64,000 nucleotides of DNA from Nocardia huaxiensis. GTDB taxonomy: Bacteria > Actinomycetota > Actinomycetes > Mycobacteriales > Mycobacteriaceae. The stretch covers positions 2,170,001-2,234,000 of the forward strand of contig NZ_CP059399.1 of assembly GCF_013744875.1 (NCBI RefSeq). The letters run 5' to 3'. The position numbers and the translations under genes are program-made. Shown here one piece after another: positions 18,445 through 27,137 of this stretch; positions within the stretch are counted from its first letter, which is position 1, and the number at the start of each line of letters is the position of its first letter. The notes below the pieces were generated by a model. The model saw nothing but the letters and a program-made list of their open reading frames with translations. It was not told the origin of the DNA and did not search any database.

Positions 18445-20067
18445 GTGAGTGGGTGGCTGGACCGGAAGTTTCACCGGGTAGGACGATTCGATCGAGCGGT
18501 CGAGAATGCGGTGGGGGCGCTGCCCGCGTCCAAGGTCGATGTGGGGATGTTGCGGCTCACGCGCACCGCGAATTACAGCGGACTGTGGCTGGGGATCGCC
18601 GCCGCGCTGGCCACGCGCAAGGGCGCGACGCGGCGGGCCGCGCTGCGCGGGACCGTGTCCGTCGCGGGGGCCAGCCTCGTTGTCAATGCGGGGATGAAGA
18701 CGCTCATTGCGCGGCGGCGGCCGGCCGCCGAGGTGCTGCCCGTGCACCGGCGGCTGGTGCCGGCTCCGCTGTCGTCGTCGTTCCCGTCCGGGCACAGTGC
18801 CTGTGCGGCGGCCTTCGCGACCGCTGTCGCGCTCGAAAGTCCGCGCACCGCACTGGTTGTCGCGCCGCTGGCCGCCACGGTCGCGTACTCGCGCGTTCAC
18901 ACCGGTGTGCACTGGAGCTCGGACGTATTCGTCGGCGCCGCAGTCGGTTCCGCGGTCGCGCTGGCCACCCAGCGCTGGTGGCCGGTGCGCGAATCCGACG
19001 AGGCGCTGGCCCGGCCGGTGCGCGAGGCGCCGGCCATGCCGTACGGCAAAGGTCTTGTGGTCGTGGTGAATCCGGTGTCCGGTGACCCGAACTACGATCC
19101 GTTCGACGATATCGCCGAGGCGCTGCCGCAAGCCGTCGTGCTGCGTACGCAGAAGGATCTCGACGCCGCCGAACAACTCGAACAGGTGCTCGCCGAACTC
19201 GGGGGAGCCGTGCAGGCGGTCGGCGTGGCGGGTGGCGACGGCACCGTGGCCGCCATCGCCGCGGTCGCGCTGCGCCACAAGCTGCCGCTGGCCGTCGTCC
19301 CCACCGGGACGCTCAACCACTTCGCCCGCGATCTCGGCGTCTACGACCTGATCGAGGTGGTCGACGCCACCAGCATGGGCGAAGCGGTCGCCGTCGACGT
19401 GGCCAGTGTCGAGCTGGAGGATGAAACCGGTTCCAGCACAAGGTATCTGCTCAATACCGCGAGCATCGGCACCTATCCGGACATGGTGCGCATGCGGGAG
19501 AAGTGGCAGCACCGCTGGGGCAAGTGGCCCGCCTTCGCGGCCGCCCTCGTGGTCACCCTGCACCGCGCCGAATCCATCCGGATCCAGATCGACGGGCGCT
19601 GGCAGCAGGTCTGGTTCCTGTTCATCGGCAATGGGCCCTACCACCCGCACGGCGCGGTCCCGGCCTTCCGCGACCGCCTCGACTCCGGACTGCTCGACAT
19701 CCGCTGGATCCGGGCGGACGTGCGCTGGTCCCGCACCCGCGCCTTCCTGGCGCTCGCGCTCTCGGCCATCGGCCACTCCAAGGTCTACGGCGAACGCCAA
19801 TTGCCGGAACTCCTGGTGGATCTGCCGTCGCCCGAAGCGGTCGCCACCGACGGTGAGGTGGTCGGCAAGGCGACCCGGCTGCACTTCCGCATGGCGGGCC
19901 AGATCCCGGTCTACCGCCGCGACGAATCCAATCCGCGCTGGGCCGACCGCATCCGCCCGCACCATCGCCGCGCGCCCTGGTTGCGCGATGCCTTTCAATC
20001 CCTCGGACGCTGGGCATCGGCCTCCTCCAGCGAAGCCTCGAAACCGGTTACCGCGCAGCGCCGTTGA
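18445..20067 (+). CDS. PAP2 phosphatase - diacylglycerol kinase fusion protein
   Basis: 540 residues from GTG 18445. ATG 18400 would add 15 residues; neither has a strong ribosome site. The N-terminal half (about 1-185) is a PAP2 phosphatase with all three motifs: K85...R92P93, PSGH at 114-117, and SRxxxxxHxxxD (R150, H156, D160). The C-terminal half is a diacylglycerol/lipid kinase catalytic domain: VVVNPVSGDP, GVAGGDGTVA and VPTGTLNHFARDLG. One polypeptide could thus both remove and add phosphate on polyprenyl or diacylglycerol lipids at the membrane. Such fusions exist in other actinobacteria. The true substrates are unknown. It lies between pcrA and the M23 gene, where M. tuberculosis has no counterpart. 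Confidence 0.88.
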   Translation: MSGWLDRKFHRVGRFDRAVENAVGALPASKVDVGMLRLTRTANYSGLWLGIAAALATRKGATRRAALRGTVSVAGASLVVNAGMKTLIARRRPAAEVLPVHRRLVPAPLSSSFPSGHSACAAAFATAVALESPRTALVVAPLAATVAYSRVHTGVHWSSDVFVGAAVGSAVALATQRWWPVRESDEALARPVREAPAMPYGKGLVVVVNPVSGDPNYDPFDDIAEALPQAVVLRTQKDLDAAEQLEQVLAELGGAVQAVGVAGGDGTVAAIAAVALRHKLPLAVVPTGTLNHFARDLGVYDLIEVVDATSMGEAVAVDVASVELEDETGSSTRYLLNTASIGTYPDMVRMREKWQHRWGKWPAFAAALVVTLHRAESIRIQIDGRWQQVWFLFIGNGPYHPHGAVPAFRDRLDSGLLDIRWIRADVRWSRTRAFLALALSAIGHSKVYGERQLPELLVDLPSPEAVATDGEVVGKATRLHFRMAGQIPVYRRDESNPRWADRIRPHHRRAPWLRDAFQSLGRWASASSSEASKPVTAQRR

Positions 20068-20100
20068 GGGCGGTGCGTCAGATTATCGCGGACGTACCCC

Positions 20101-20187
20101 CGTCATCCCGGCGCGCTTTTGGCCGGGATCGACACGGATAGCGTGCGTTGCTCTGTGGATCCCGGCTAAGAGCATGCCGGGATGACG
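20101..20187. repeat. REP-like nested palindromic element
   Basis: Two 30-bp arms (20101-20130 and 20158-20187) are inverted copies of each other at 26 of 30 positions, starting CGTCATCCCGGC and ending GCCGGGATGACG. Each arm also contains its own 8-bp inverted repeat ATCCCGGC/GCCGGGAT, so the unit can fold as two small hairpins or one large one. It sits between convergent genes, as REP/BIME elements do, and could also terminate both transcripts. Confidence 0.75.
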
Positions 20188-20197
20188 AAAGTGGTGC

Positions 20198-21550
20198 TCA
20201 GTCGCGCTGGATGCCGAGTGAGATGCCGCGCGAGGCCAGCCACGGAATCGGGTCGATCTTGTCGACGCCGTTCAGCCACACCTCGAAGTGGCAGTGCGGG
20301 CCAGTGGAGAAGCCGCGGTTGCCGACCGTGGCGATCTGATCGCCGGCCATGACGCGCTGCCCCTGCGACACGGTGGCCGTGTCGATGTGGCCGTAGATGG
20401 TGACGGTGCCGTCATCGTGCAGCAGACGCACCCACATGCCGAAACCCGAAGCGGGACCGGCCTCCAGCACGGTGCCGTCGGCCACCGCGTAGATGGGGGT
20501 GCCGATCGGCGCGGCCACGTCCACGCCCGCGTGCTGCACACCCCAGCGCATACCGAAGCCGGAGGTGAAGTTGCCATTGGCGAACTTGGAGAACAGGGGC
20601 CGCAGCTTGGCGGCCTCGGCGGCGGCCAGATCGGCGGCGTAGCGCGCGCCCTTCTCCAGAATGTCGTTGAACTGGTCGATGTTCACCGGCGCACCGACAT
20701 TGAGCACCTGCGGCGCGCCCGCGGCGGGAGCGTCGGCCAGGCCGATGGTCTCGTTGGCCGCGATCTCCTTGACCTGAGCGGCGGCCTGGAAGTCCACGGT
20801 GTCGGAGGGGGCGCCGGACACCTCGATGCCGGTCTGGCCCGCAGCGACCACGGCGCCGGCGGCCACGGCCACCACGGCGGCGCGGCCCTTCAGCGCGGTC
20901 GGCGGGGCGGGCAGGCGGTGCGCGCCACCACCGGCGGCGCGGCGACGGCCGCCCGCACGGGTCGGGCGCGGCTGTGCCGCTTCGGAATCGGCGTGTTCGT
21001 CGTCGTGCTTGTCGAGGCGCGCGCCGTCGCCGGAGAAGGTGAGCTTCTCGCCGGAGGCGGTGCGGAAGGTGTAGGCCGGGCGGTAGTCGCCCGAGGGGGC
21101 CGGATCGTCGCCCCAGTCCGGGCGCGGCGAGTAGTCGGCCGGATTCGGGGCCGCCCAGCCATTGGTGGTCGAGGTGGTGGACCAGTGATCGCGGGAATCC
21201 CACGCGGATTGGTCGTCAACCGGGGTGTCCCATTCGGGCTGGGACTGCCACTGCTCGCCGGAATTCCATTCGGGGGCGGCATCCCATTCGGTGGAAGCGC
21301 CGTTATCCCACTGTGTTCCGTCGTTCCACTGCGCCGCGGCGGCGGGGTCTTCCCACTGCTGCTGGGCGTCCCACTGCGGTTCGGCGGGCGTGGTCCACGC
21401 CGGGCCGGTGCCCCAGCCGCCGTGCGAGACCTGACCGTCGAAGGTTTGCGGTGCGTCGAAATGCGTTGCGCCGCCGTAGTTCTCGGCTTCCTCGCGGTAG
21501 CGGTGGCCGTGCCGGGCGCGGCTGGGCGAGGGGAAGGGGCCGTCGCTCAT
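20198..21550 (-). CDS. M23 family metallopeptidase with Trp-rich N-terminal region
   Basis: 450 residues. Residues 1-150 are Pro/Gln/Asp-rich with 14 tryptophans spaced 6-14 residues apart (W46 to W146), mostly in QW, EW or DW pairs. A basic stretch precedes a membrane segment at about 222-240 ([18 protein letters not shown]). The outer part ends in a LytM/M23 domain: zinc ligands H340 and D344 (HAGVDVAAP) and H421 (HCHFEV), with H388 in YGHID catalytic. It should cleave peptidoglycan peptide bridges outside the membrane while the Trp-rich tail stays in the cytosol. It corresponds by position to Rv0950c. Its ATG overlaps the stop of a leader ORF and lacks its own strong ribosome site. Two repeated OmpR-like sites lie upstream. 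Confidence 0.9.
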   Translation of the reverse strand: MSDGPFPSPSRARHGHRYREEAENYGGATHFDAPQTFDGQVSHGGWGTGPAWTTPAEPQWDAQQQWEDPAAAAQWNDGTQWDNGASTEWDAAPEWNSGEQWQSQPEWDTPVDDQSAWDSRDHWSTTSTTNGWAAPNPADYSPRPDWGDDPAPSGDYRPAYTFRTASGEKLTFSGDGARLDKHDDEHADSEAAQPRPTRAGGRRRAAGGGAHRLPAPPTALKGRAAVVAVAAGAVVAAGQTGIEVSGAPSDTVDFQAAAQVKEIAANETIGLADAPAAGAPQVLNVGAPVNIDQFNDILEKGARYAADLAAAEAAKLRPLFSKFANGNFTSGFGMRWGVQHAGVDVAAPIGTPIYAVADGTVLEAGPASGFGMWVRLLHDDGTVTIYGHIDTATVSQGQRVMAGDQIATVGNRGFSTGPHCHFEVWLNGVDKIDPIPWLASRGISLGIQRD

Positions 21551-21633
21551 CGGAGCTTGTCCCGGAGCTGTGCGAATGCCGATGTTTCATCCGCGGAGCG
21601 GCTCTCTACCTGCGGAGCGCTGTGCTGCGTCAA
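21547..21633 (-). CDS. Putative 28-residue leader peptide upstream of the M23 gene
   Basis: A TTG codon (21633-21631) follows AGGAGG with 9-nt spacing, the strongest ribosome site in this region. It opens a 28-residue frame whose TGA overlaps the M23 start as ATGA (21547-21550). The predicted peptide is polar and begins MTQHSAPQVESRSADET. It could be a coupling leader that controls M23 translation. Alternatively, the M23 protein might really begin here with a frameshift between the two frames. Not recognised as any family. Confidence 0.5.
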   Translation of the reverse strand: MTQHSAPQVESRSADETSAFAQLRDKLR

Positions 21634-21648
21634 GCCTGCCGTCCTCCT

Positions 21649-21741
21649 GTCGTGACCGGGTTGTGACATCGACCGCATCGACGGTAACGAAACGATTGCG
21701 CGTCAGCAAGCGATGGAGCGGCGTCGTGGCCGGGCTGTGAC
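21649..21741 (-). promoter_or_regulatory. Paired OmpR/MtrA-like direct-repeat sites before the M23 gene
   Basis: Two near-identical 19-bp boxes occur at 21649-21667 and 21723-21741, 74 bp apart. Read on the M23 strand they are GTCACAACCCGGTCACGAC and GTCACAGCCCGGCCACGAC. Each contains two GYCAC units spaced 11 bp, the geometry of OmpR/PhoB-family regulators. GTCACA half-sites are typical of MtrA in mycobacteria, which controls cell-wall hydrolase genes. The repeats are seen; the regulator is inferred. Confidence 0.5.
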
Positions 21742-22059
21742 ATTCATCACCTTGCACGCTTGGATTGGCTCACTGTGCTGGGGGTAACCATGTGAGGCTT
21801 GTCAACGACAAGATGTAGTAGCGAGCGCCACTCTCCGGGATTCCCGGGCTCTACCTGGCGCGCCGTCAACAAGCTACTCGTCAGTAGGATTTCATCGCCG
21901 TTTTGCCTGGCCGGAGACAGTTCCGTGACCTGCGCCACTTAGGCTGTATGCGGCTGATTTCGGCTCCATGTGACTGATTAGAGTCCGACCCGACCCGCCT
22001 CCGACGACGGGCCGCCAACCAAGACGTTGTCACAACAACGCAGACGAGACGGTGAGTAC
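21742..22059. other. Intergenic region upstream of sucC
   Basis: About 320 bp between the M23 promoter region and sucC without a supported gene. GACTGATTAGAGTCC at about 21972 is the only short partly symmetrical sequence noted. The sucC promoter must lie here. I did not find a ydaO/c-di-AMP riboswitch pattern. Confidence 0.4.
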
Positions 22060-23226
22060 ATGGATCTCTTCGAATATCAGGCGAAGGAACTCTTCGTGAA
22101 GCACGGAGTGCCTTCGTCGGAGGGCCGCGTCACGGACTCGGCCGAGGACGCCCGTGCCATCGCGGAAGAAATCGGCAAGCCTGTGATGATCAAGTCGCAG
22201 GTCAAAGTCGGTGGCCGCGGCAAGGCCGGTGGCGTGAAGTACGCCGCCACCCCGGACGACGCCTTCACCCACGCCCAGAACATCCTGGGCCTGGACATCA
22301 AGGGCCACATCACCAAGAAGATCCTGGTTGCCGAGGCCAAGGACATCGCCTCGGAGTACTACATCTCCTTCCTGCTCGATCGCTCCAACCGCACCTACCT
22401 GGCCATGTGCTCGGTCGAGGGCGGCATGGAGATCGAAGAGGTGGCCGCCACCAAGCCGGACCGGCTGGCCAAGGTTCCCGTCGACGCCGTCAAGGGTGTC
22501 GACCTCGCGTTCGCCCGCTCCATCGCCGAGCAGGGCCACCTGCCCGCCGACATCCTGGACGCCGCGGCCGTCACCATCCAGAAGCTGTGGGAGGTCTTCA
22601 TCAAGGAAGACGCCACCCTGGTCGAGGTGAACCCGCTGGTTCGCACCCCCGACAACGAGATCCTGGCCCTCGACGGCAAGGTCACCCTGGACGAGAACGC
22701 CGAATTCCGGCACCCCGACCACCTCGAGTTCGCGGACATCGAAGCCACCGATCCGCTCGAGCTCAAGGCCAAGGAGAACGACCTCAACTACGTCAAGCTC
22801 GACGGCGAGGTCGGCATCATCGGCAACGGCGCGGGTCTGGTCATGTCGACCCTCGACGTGGTCGCCTACGCCGGTGAGAAGCACGACGGCGTCAAGCCCG
22901 CCAACTTCCTCGACATCGGCGGCGGCGCCTCGGCCGCCGTCATGGCCGCCGGCCTGGACGTCATCCTGGGCGACTCCCAGGTCAAGTCCGTGTTCGTGAA
23001 CGTCTTCGGCGGCATCACCGCCTGTGACGCGGTCGCGAACGGCATCGTCGGCGCGCTGCAGACCCTGGGCGACGCGGCCTCCAAGCCGCTGGTCGTCCGC
23101 CTGGACGGCAACAAGGTCGAAGAGGGCCGCAAGATCCTCGCCGACTTCAACCACCCGCTGGTGACTCTCGCCCAGACCATGGACGAAGGCGCCGACAAGG
23201 CCGCCGAACTGGCCGCGGCCAAGTAA
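22060..23226 (+). CDS. sucC: Succinyl-CoA ligase, beta subunit
   Basis: 388 residues from ATG 22060 ([20 protein letters not shown]). An upstream in-frame codon would add 11 unlikely residues. The beta subunit carries the ATP-grasp nucleotide site ([13 protein letters not shown]) and the subunit-binding C-terminal domain ([39 protein letters not shown]). With SucD it converts succinyl-CoA, ADP or GDP and phosphate to succinate, CoA and nucleoside triphosphate in the TCA cycle. sucD follows after 14 bp. Same order as Rv0951-Rv0952. Confidence 0.96.
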   Translation: MDLFEYQAKELFVKHGVPSSEGRVTDSAEDARAIAEEIGKPVMIKSQVKVGGRGKAGGVKYAATPDDAFTHAQNILGLDIKGHITKKILVAEAKDIASEYYISFLLDRSNRTYLAMCSVEGGMEIEEVAATKPDRLAKVPVDAVKGVDLAFARSIAEQGHLPADILDAAAVTIQKLWEVFIKEDATLVEVNPLVRTPDNEILALDGKVTLDENAEFRHPDHLEFADIEATDPLELKAKENDLNYVKLDGEVGIIGNGAGLVMSTLDVVAYAGEKHDGVKPANFLDIGGGASAAVMAAGLDVILGDSQVKSVFVNVFGGITACDAVANGIVGALQTLGDAASKPLVVRLDGNKVEEGRKILADFNHPLVTLAQTMDEGADKAAELAAAK

Positions 23227-23240
23227 GGACACGAACCGAT

Positions 23241-24155
23241 ATGTCTATCTTCCTGAACAAGGACAACAAGGTCATCGTCCAGGGCATCACCGGCGGCGAG
23301 GGCACCAAGCACACCGCGCTGATGCTGAAGGCCGGCACCAATGTGGTCGGCGGCGTGAACGCGCGCAAGGCGGGCACCACCGTCAAGCACGTCGACGCCA
23401 ACGGCAACGACATCGAGCTGCCCGTGTTCGCGTCCGTGGCCGAGGCCATGGAGAAGACCGGCGCCGACACCTCCATCGCCTTCGTGCCCCCGGCCTTCTC
23501 GAAGGACGCCATCATCGAGGCCATCGACGCGGAGATCCCGCTGCTCGTGGTCATCACCGAGGGCATCCCGGTGCAGGACACCGCCTACGCGTGGGCCTAC
23601 AACGTGGAGAAGGGCAACAAGACCCGCATCATCGGCCCGAACTGCCCCGGCATCATCACCCCGGGTGAGTCGCTGGTCGGCATCACCCCGGCCAACATCG
23701 CGGGCAAGGGCCCGATCGGCCTGGTGTCGAAGTCGGGCACCCTGACCTACCAGATGATGTACGAGCTGCGGGACTTCGGTTTCTCCACCGCCATCGGCAT
23801 CGGCGGCGACCCGGTCATCGGCACCACCCACATCGACGCCATCGAGGCGTTCGAGAAGGACCCGGAGACCAAGCTCATCGTCATGATCGGCGAGATCGGC
23901 GGCGACGCCGAGGAGCGGGCCGCGGCCTACATCCAGGCCAATGTCACCAAGCCGGTGGTCGGCTACGTCGCGGGCTTCACCGCGCCGGAGGGCAAGACCA
24001 TGGGCCACGCGGGCGCCATCGTGTCCGGCTCGGCGGGCACCGCCCAGGCCAAGAAGGACGCCCTCGAGGCCGCGGGCGTGAAGGTCGGCAAGACCCCGTC
24101 CGAGACCGCCGCCCTCGCGCGCGAGATCCTCGAAAAGGCTGCCGTCAACGCCTGA
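23241..24155 (+). CDS. sucD: Succinyl-CoA ligase, alpha subunit
   Basis: 304 residues. The Rossmann CoA-binding N-terminus ([20 protein letters not shown]) and the [12 protein letters not shown] segment are followed by the active-site histidine H256 in [20 protein letters not shown], which is phosphorylated during catalysis. It forms the SucCD complex with the preceding gene product. The C-terminus [16 protein letters not shown] is standard. A strong hairpin terminator ends the operon. Confidence 0.96.
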   Translation: MSIFLNKDNKVIVQGITGGEGTKHTALMLKAGTNVVGGVNARKAGTTVKHVDANGNDIELPVFASVAEAMEKTGADTSIAFVPPAFSKDAIIEAIDAEIPLLVVITEGIPVQDTAYAWAYNVEKGNKTRIIGPNCPGIITPGESLVGITPANIAGKGPIGLVSKSGTLTYQMMYELRDFGFSTAIGIGGDPVIGTTHIDAIEAFEKDPETKLIVMIGEIGGDAEERAAAYIQANVTKPVVGYVAGFTAPEGKTMGHAGAIVSGSAGTAQAKKDALEAAGVKVGKTPSETAALAREILEKAAVNA

Positions 24156-24179
24156 TTCGAGACTCTCGAAGGCTGACAA

Positions 24180-24225
24180 CGAAGTCCGCCTGCCGATTTC
24201 GGCAGGCGGACTTCGTCATCTTTTG
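24180..24225 (+). terminator. Intrinsic terminator after sucCD
   Basis: A 17-bp perfect stem (24180-24196/24199-24215, arm CGAAGTCCGCCTGCCGA) with a minimal loop is followed by TCATCTTTT. This is one of the strongest terminator candidates in the window. Confidence 0.88.
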
Positions 24226-24327
24226 GGTATTGCGGTAAGGCCACGGCCGTTGGTACGGCGTGACCTGCGCTGGCGCGTGCAGTAGCGTCGGTGAGAGTTC
24301 GTGAACGACTCGATAGGAGACGACGAC

Positions 24328-25314
24328 ATGTCATACCCGACCGGGGGCTCGGGATTCAACGCGCCCGCGCCGACGCCTTCCAACGCACCCGGCTACGGCT
24401 CGCAGGCTCCTGCTGCCGGGTCGAGTGCGACGCCCTCCGGGGCCAAAGGGCTGCCTTTCTTCCTGACCGCGGGTGTCGCCGCCCTCGGTGTGCTGAACTT
24501 CCTGCTCGGCTTCGCGCCCTACAAGGGCTCGGACTCCAGCGTGGTCGAGTTCAACTACAGCATGTTCGAATCGGTTCCGGCGCTGTCGGCGCTGTTGCTG
24601 TTCGCGGGTGTGCTGGCGGGTCTGTCGCTGCTGCCCAAGCAGGAGTGGATCGGCGTCGCCGCGGCCGCCTCGGTGGCCGGATTCCTGGCGCTGCTGTTCA
24701 GCAGCTTCCAGGGTGAGGCCAGCACCAAGTGGGGCGGCTGGGTGGTCATCTTCCTGTCGTTCGTGCAGGCCGTGCTGGCCGTGCTGGTGATCCTGTTCGA
24801 GATGGGCATCGTGAAGCCGCCGGCGCCGAAGCCCGCTGCGCCGCAGGGTGGTTACGGTCCGGGCGGACAGCCGGGCTTCGGCCAGTTCGGTCAGCCAGGG
24901 CAGCCGTCCGCGTTCGGTCAGCCGGGTGGCTTCGGTCAGCCGGGGCAGCCGCCGGCGTTCGGCCAGCCGGGCCAGCAGCCGGGGTACGGCACCGGCCCGC
25001 AGCATCAGCAGCCGTCCTACGGGCAGCAGCCCGCGGGTTACGGCAGTGGCTCGCATCAGCAGCCGTCCTATGGTCAGCAGCCGTCGTACGGCCAGCAGCC
25101 GGGCGGATACGGCCAGTCCTACGGGCAGCAGCCCGCCGGAAACGAAGCCGCCACACAGCACTTCGGCGCCGCGCAGCCGGGCCAGCAGTACGGCCAGCCC
25201 TCCTACGGTCAGGCCGGACAGGAGAGCAAGCCGTTCGGCAGTGAGCAGAGCGCCGATCCGGCCGCCGACGCCACCCGCGCGTTCCGTCCCGGCCAGGACG
25301 ACCAGAACAAGTAA
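24328..25314 (+). CDS. DUF5336 membrane protein, Rv0954 / 34-kDa antigen family
   Basis: 328 residues from ATG 24328, chosen for the GATAGGAGACGAC ribosome site; a GTG at 24301 is less likely. A short Pro/Gly N-terminus leads into four predicted membrane segments (about 43-62, 83-102, 107-125, 137-158). A cytosolic tail of about 165 residues rich in Gln, Gly, Pro and Tyr follows, with repeats such as FGQPGQP and [10 protein letters not shown]. tuberculosis Rv0954 has the same design and gene position and has been reported as a member of the division complex. A similar role is inferred. The low-complexity tail suggests protein-protein contacts or phase-type assembly, which is speculative. Confidence 0.85.
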   Translation: MSYPTGGSGFNAPAPTPSNAPGYGSQAPAAGSSATPSGAKGLPFFLTAGVAALGVLNFLLGFAPYKGSDSSVVEFNYSMFESVPALSALLLFAGVLAGLSLLPKQEWIGVAAAASVAGFLALLFSSFQGEASTKWGGWVVIFLSFVQAVLAVLVILFEMGIVKPPAPKPAAPQGGYGPGGQPGFGQFGQPGQPSAFGQPGGFGQPGQPPAFGQPGQQPGYGTGPQHQQPSYGQQPAGYGSGSHQQPSYGQQPSYGQQPGGYGQSYGQQPAGNEAATQHFGAAQPGQQYGQPSYGQAGQESKPFGSEQSADPAADATRAFRPGQDDQNK

Positions 25315-25340
25315 CCGCGGTTCTGGCTGACGCCACTGTG

Positions 25341-25373
25341 AATGGCCCCCGGTGATCCCCACCGGGGGCCATT
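25341..25373 (+). terminator. Intrinsic terminator after the DUF5336 gene
   Basis: A 14-bp perfect stem with arms AATGGCCCCCGGTG (25341-25354) and its complement (25360-25373) and a 5-nt loop. No long T tract follows. Confidence 0.8.
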
Positions 25374-25470
25374 CGCATGTCGACCGTCCGTCCCGCTTCG
25401 TCCGCCGCACGCCGTGTTTCGCGGCGCGCCTGACTCAGGTCTCATCGCGATGCTGCCACGCTGGTTGTCC

Positions 25471-27060
25471 ATGAACGTTCCGAAGTCCACCGCTCTCGCG
25501 CGGATCGACGACGATGCGCGGGAGGTGCCGCGCGAACCCGAGTCGCGGCATCCGGGAGAGGGAGGATTCGGGGCGCTGACGCCCGAGCGGGCGCGGGTGC
25601 TGCTCATCGTGGCGGCGCGGGCGTCGAGCGTGACACTGCTGGTGATCTTCGGGCTGGTGTTCGCGACCCTGTTCGCCGCCGGCAGCGGGCTGACCGGCGC
25701 GTCGGGGGCCATTGCGGCGAGTTGGCTTGCGGTGCATCAGGTTCCGCTGGTGATCGGGAAGACGGCGCTGGGGCTGTGGCCGCTGCTGCCGACCGGATTC
25801 ATCCTGTGGATGGTGGGGCGGGACTGCGCGCGGGCGGCCGAACCCGAATGCGGGCGCGCCGATCTCGGGTGGATCGCGGGCGCGGCCGTGGGTGGTCCGC
25901 TGCTGGTGACCGCGATCTGCCTGGCGGTGGCCGACGACGCCTCCGCGGTGGTGGCATTGCAGCCGCCGGATACGCCGGTCGCATTCGCGTGGGTGATCGG
26001 GTTGCACGGGCTCGCGGCGGCGGTGGGCATCGGCTCGCGGCGGTGGCGGGAGCTCGTCGAGCTGCTGCCGATCGCCTTGCCGGACTGGGTGATTCCCGGG
26101 GTGCTGGCCGGATTGCGGGCCCTGTACCGACTATTGGCGGTCGCCACCGGGCTCACGATCGTCTCGTTCCTGGTGCACTGGTCGCGCATCGGCGACACCT
26201 ATCAGGGCGCGGGAAACATTGTGGGCGTAGTGGGTTTGACGCTGCTGTCGCTGGCCTACCTGCCCAATATCGTGATCGACGCGGTGAGCGTGCTGCTCGG
26301 CGGGCAGGTGCGCATCGGCGAGGGCTCGCTGAGCGTCTTCGCCATCGACGGCGCACCGGTGCCGGCCGTGCCGTTGGCGGCGGCCGTGCCGTCGGGTCCG
26401 GTGGCCATCTGGTGGCTGGTGCTGCTGCTCGTGCCCGCCGCTGTGGGCGTGCTGAGCGGACTCGACTGCGGCAGGCATTCCGATGACCGGCCGGCCGCGC
26501 CGTGGGCGACCCTCACCGCCGCCGGGGTGGGCGCGGTCCTGCTCACCCTGCTGGGTGTTTTCGCCGGGGGAGACCTCGGCACCTTCGGCTGGATCGGCCC
26601 GAATGTGCTGCTGTCGGCGGCCCTGGCGTTCCTCTGGCTGGCGGTGCCCGGCTATGTGGGCATGCTCGGTGCGCGCTGGTTCGCACCCGCCGCCGGAACC
26701 GCCGCCGCGGTCGAGGACGAATACGACGAGTACGACGACGACTACGACGACTACGACGACGAGGACTACCCGGACGGCGACGAGTACGCCGACGACGAGG
26801 ACTACGCGGACGGCGGCACGGAGTACGCCGACGACGAATACGACGACTACGACGACGAATACGACGAATCCGAGGACGACGAGCCCGCCACGGTCGCCGA
26901 GGACGACGACTGCTACTTCAGCCCCGACGACCCGGACCGACCCGAGGCCCTCGAAGCCGAACTCGTCGACGACGAGCCCGCCGACCACCCGACTGTGAAA
27001 TCCGACGAGAACGCCGACATAGTCGACGCGGAAGTGGTAGAGGGCGACGTCAGGTCGTAA
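25471..27060 (+). CDS. perM: Cell division protein PerM (DUF6350) with long acidic tail
   Basis: 529 residues from ATG 25471; ATG 25450 would add seven. After about 45 cytosolic residues there are many hydrophobic segments (for example SSVTLLVIFGLVFATLFAAG, LLVTAICLAVADD, LVLLLVPAAVGVLSGLD) up to about residue 410. The last 118 residues are extremely acidic, dominated by Asp, Glu and Tyr in DEYDDYDDEY-like runs. PerM (Rv0955) is an integral membrane protein needed for division and persistence in M. tuberculosis. Family and gene position (between Rv0954-like and purN) agree. The acidic tail is much longer than needed for a membrane domain, and its partner is unknown. The DNA encoding it is a low-complexity GAC-rich repeat. 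Confidence 0.85.
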   Translation: MNVPKSTALARIDDDAREVPREPESRHPGEGGFGALTPERARVLLIVAARASSVTLLVIFGLVFATLFAAGSGLTGASGAIAASWLAVHQVPLVIGKTALGLWPLLPTGFILWMVGRDCARAAEPECGRADLGWIAGAAVGGPLLVTAICLAVADDASAVVALQPPDTPVAFAWVIGLHGLAAAVGIGSRRWRELVELLPIALPDWVIPGVLAGLRALYRLLAVATGLTIVSFLVHWSRIGDTYQGAGNIVGVVGLTLLSLAYLPNIVIDAVSVLLGGQVRIGEGSLSVFAIDGAPVPAVPLAAAVPSGPVAIWWLVLLLVPAAVGVLSGLDCGRHSDDRPAAPWATLTAAGVGAVLLTLLGVFAGGDLGTFGWIGPNVLLSAALAFLWLAVPGYVGMLGARWFAPAAGTAAAVEDEYDEYDDDYDDYDDEDYPDGDEYADDEDYADGGTEYADDEYDDYDDEYDESEDDEPATVAEDDDCYFSPDDPDRPEALEAELVDDEPADHPTVKSDENADIVDAEVVEGDVRS

Positions 27061-27137
27061 TCCGGCGGTGGCTAGTCTTTAGGGCGGCGGCCCGCCCCCG
27101 CCGATCCCTTCCCGCTCCGAGACACAGGAGTAGTGCG

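Noticed and set aside
21747..21938. 63-residue frame on the minus strand between the M23 gene and sucC
   Set aside because: No ribosome site or recognisable sequence; it lies in promoter DNA.
21551..22059. c-di-AMP (ydaO-type) riboswitch before the M23 gene
   Set aside because: Such switches precede many actinobacterial cell-wall hydrolase genes, but the conserved blocks were not found here.
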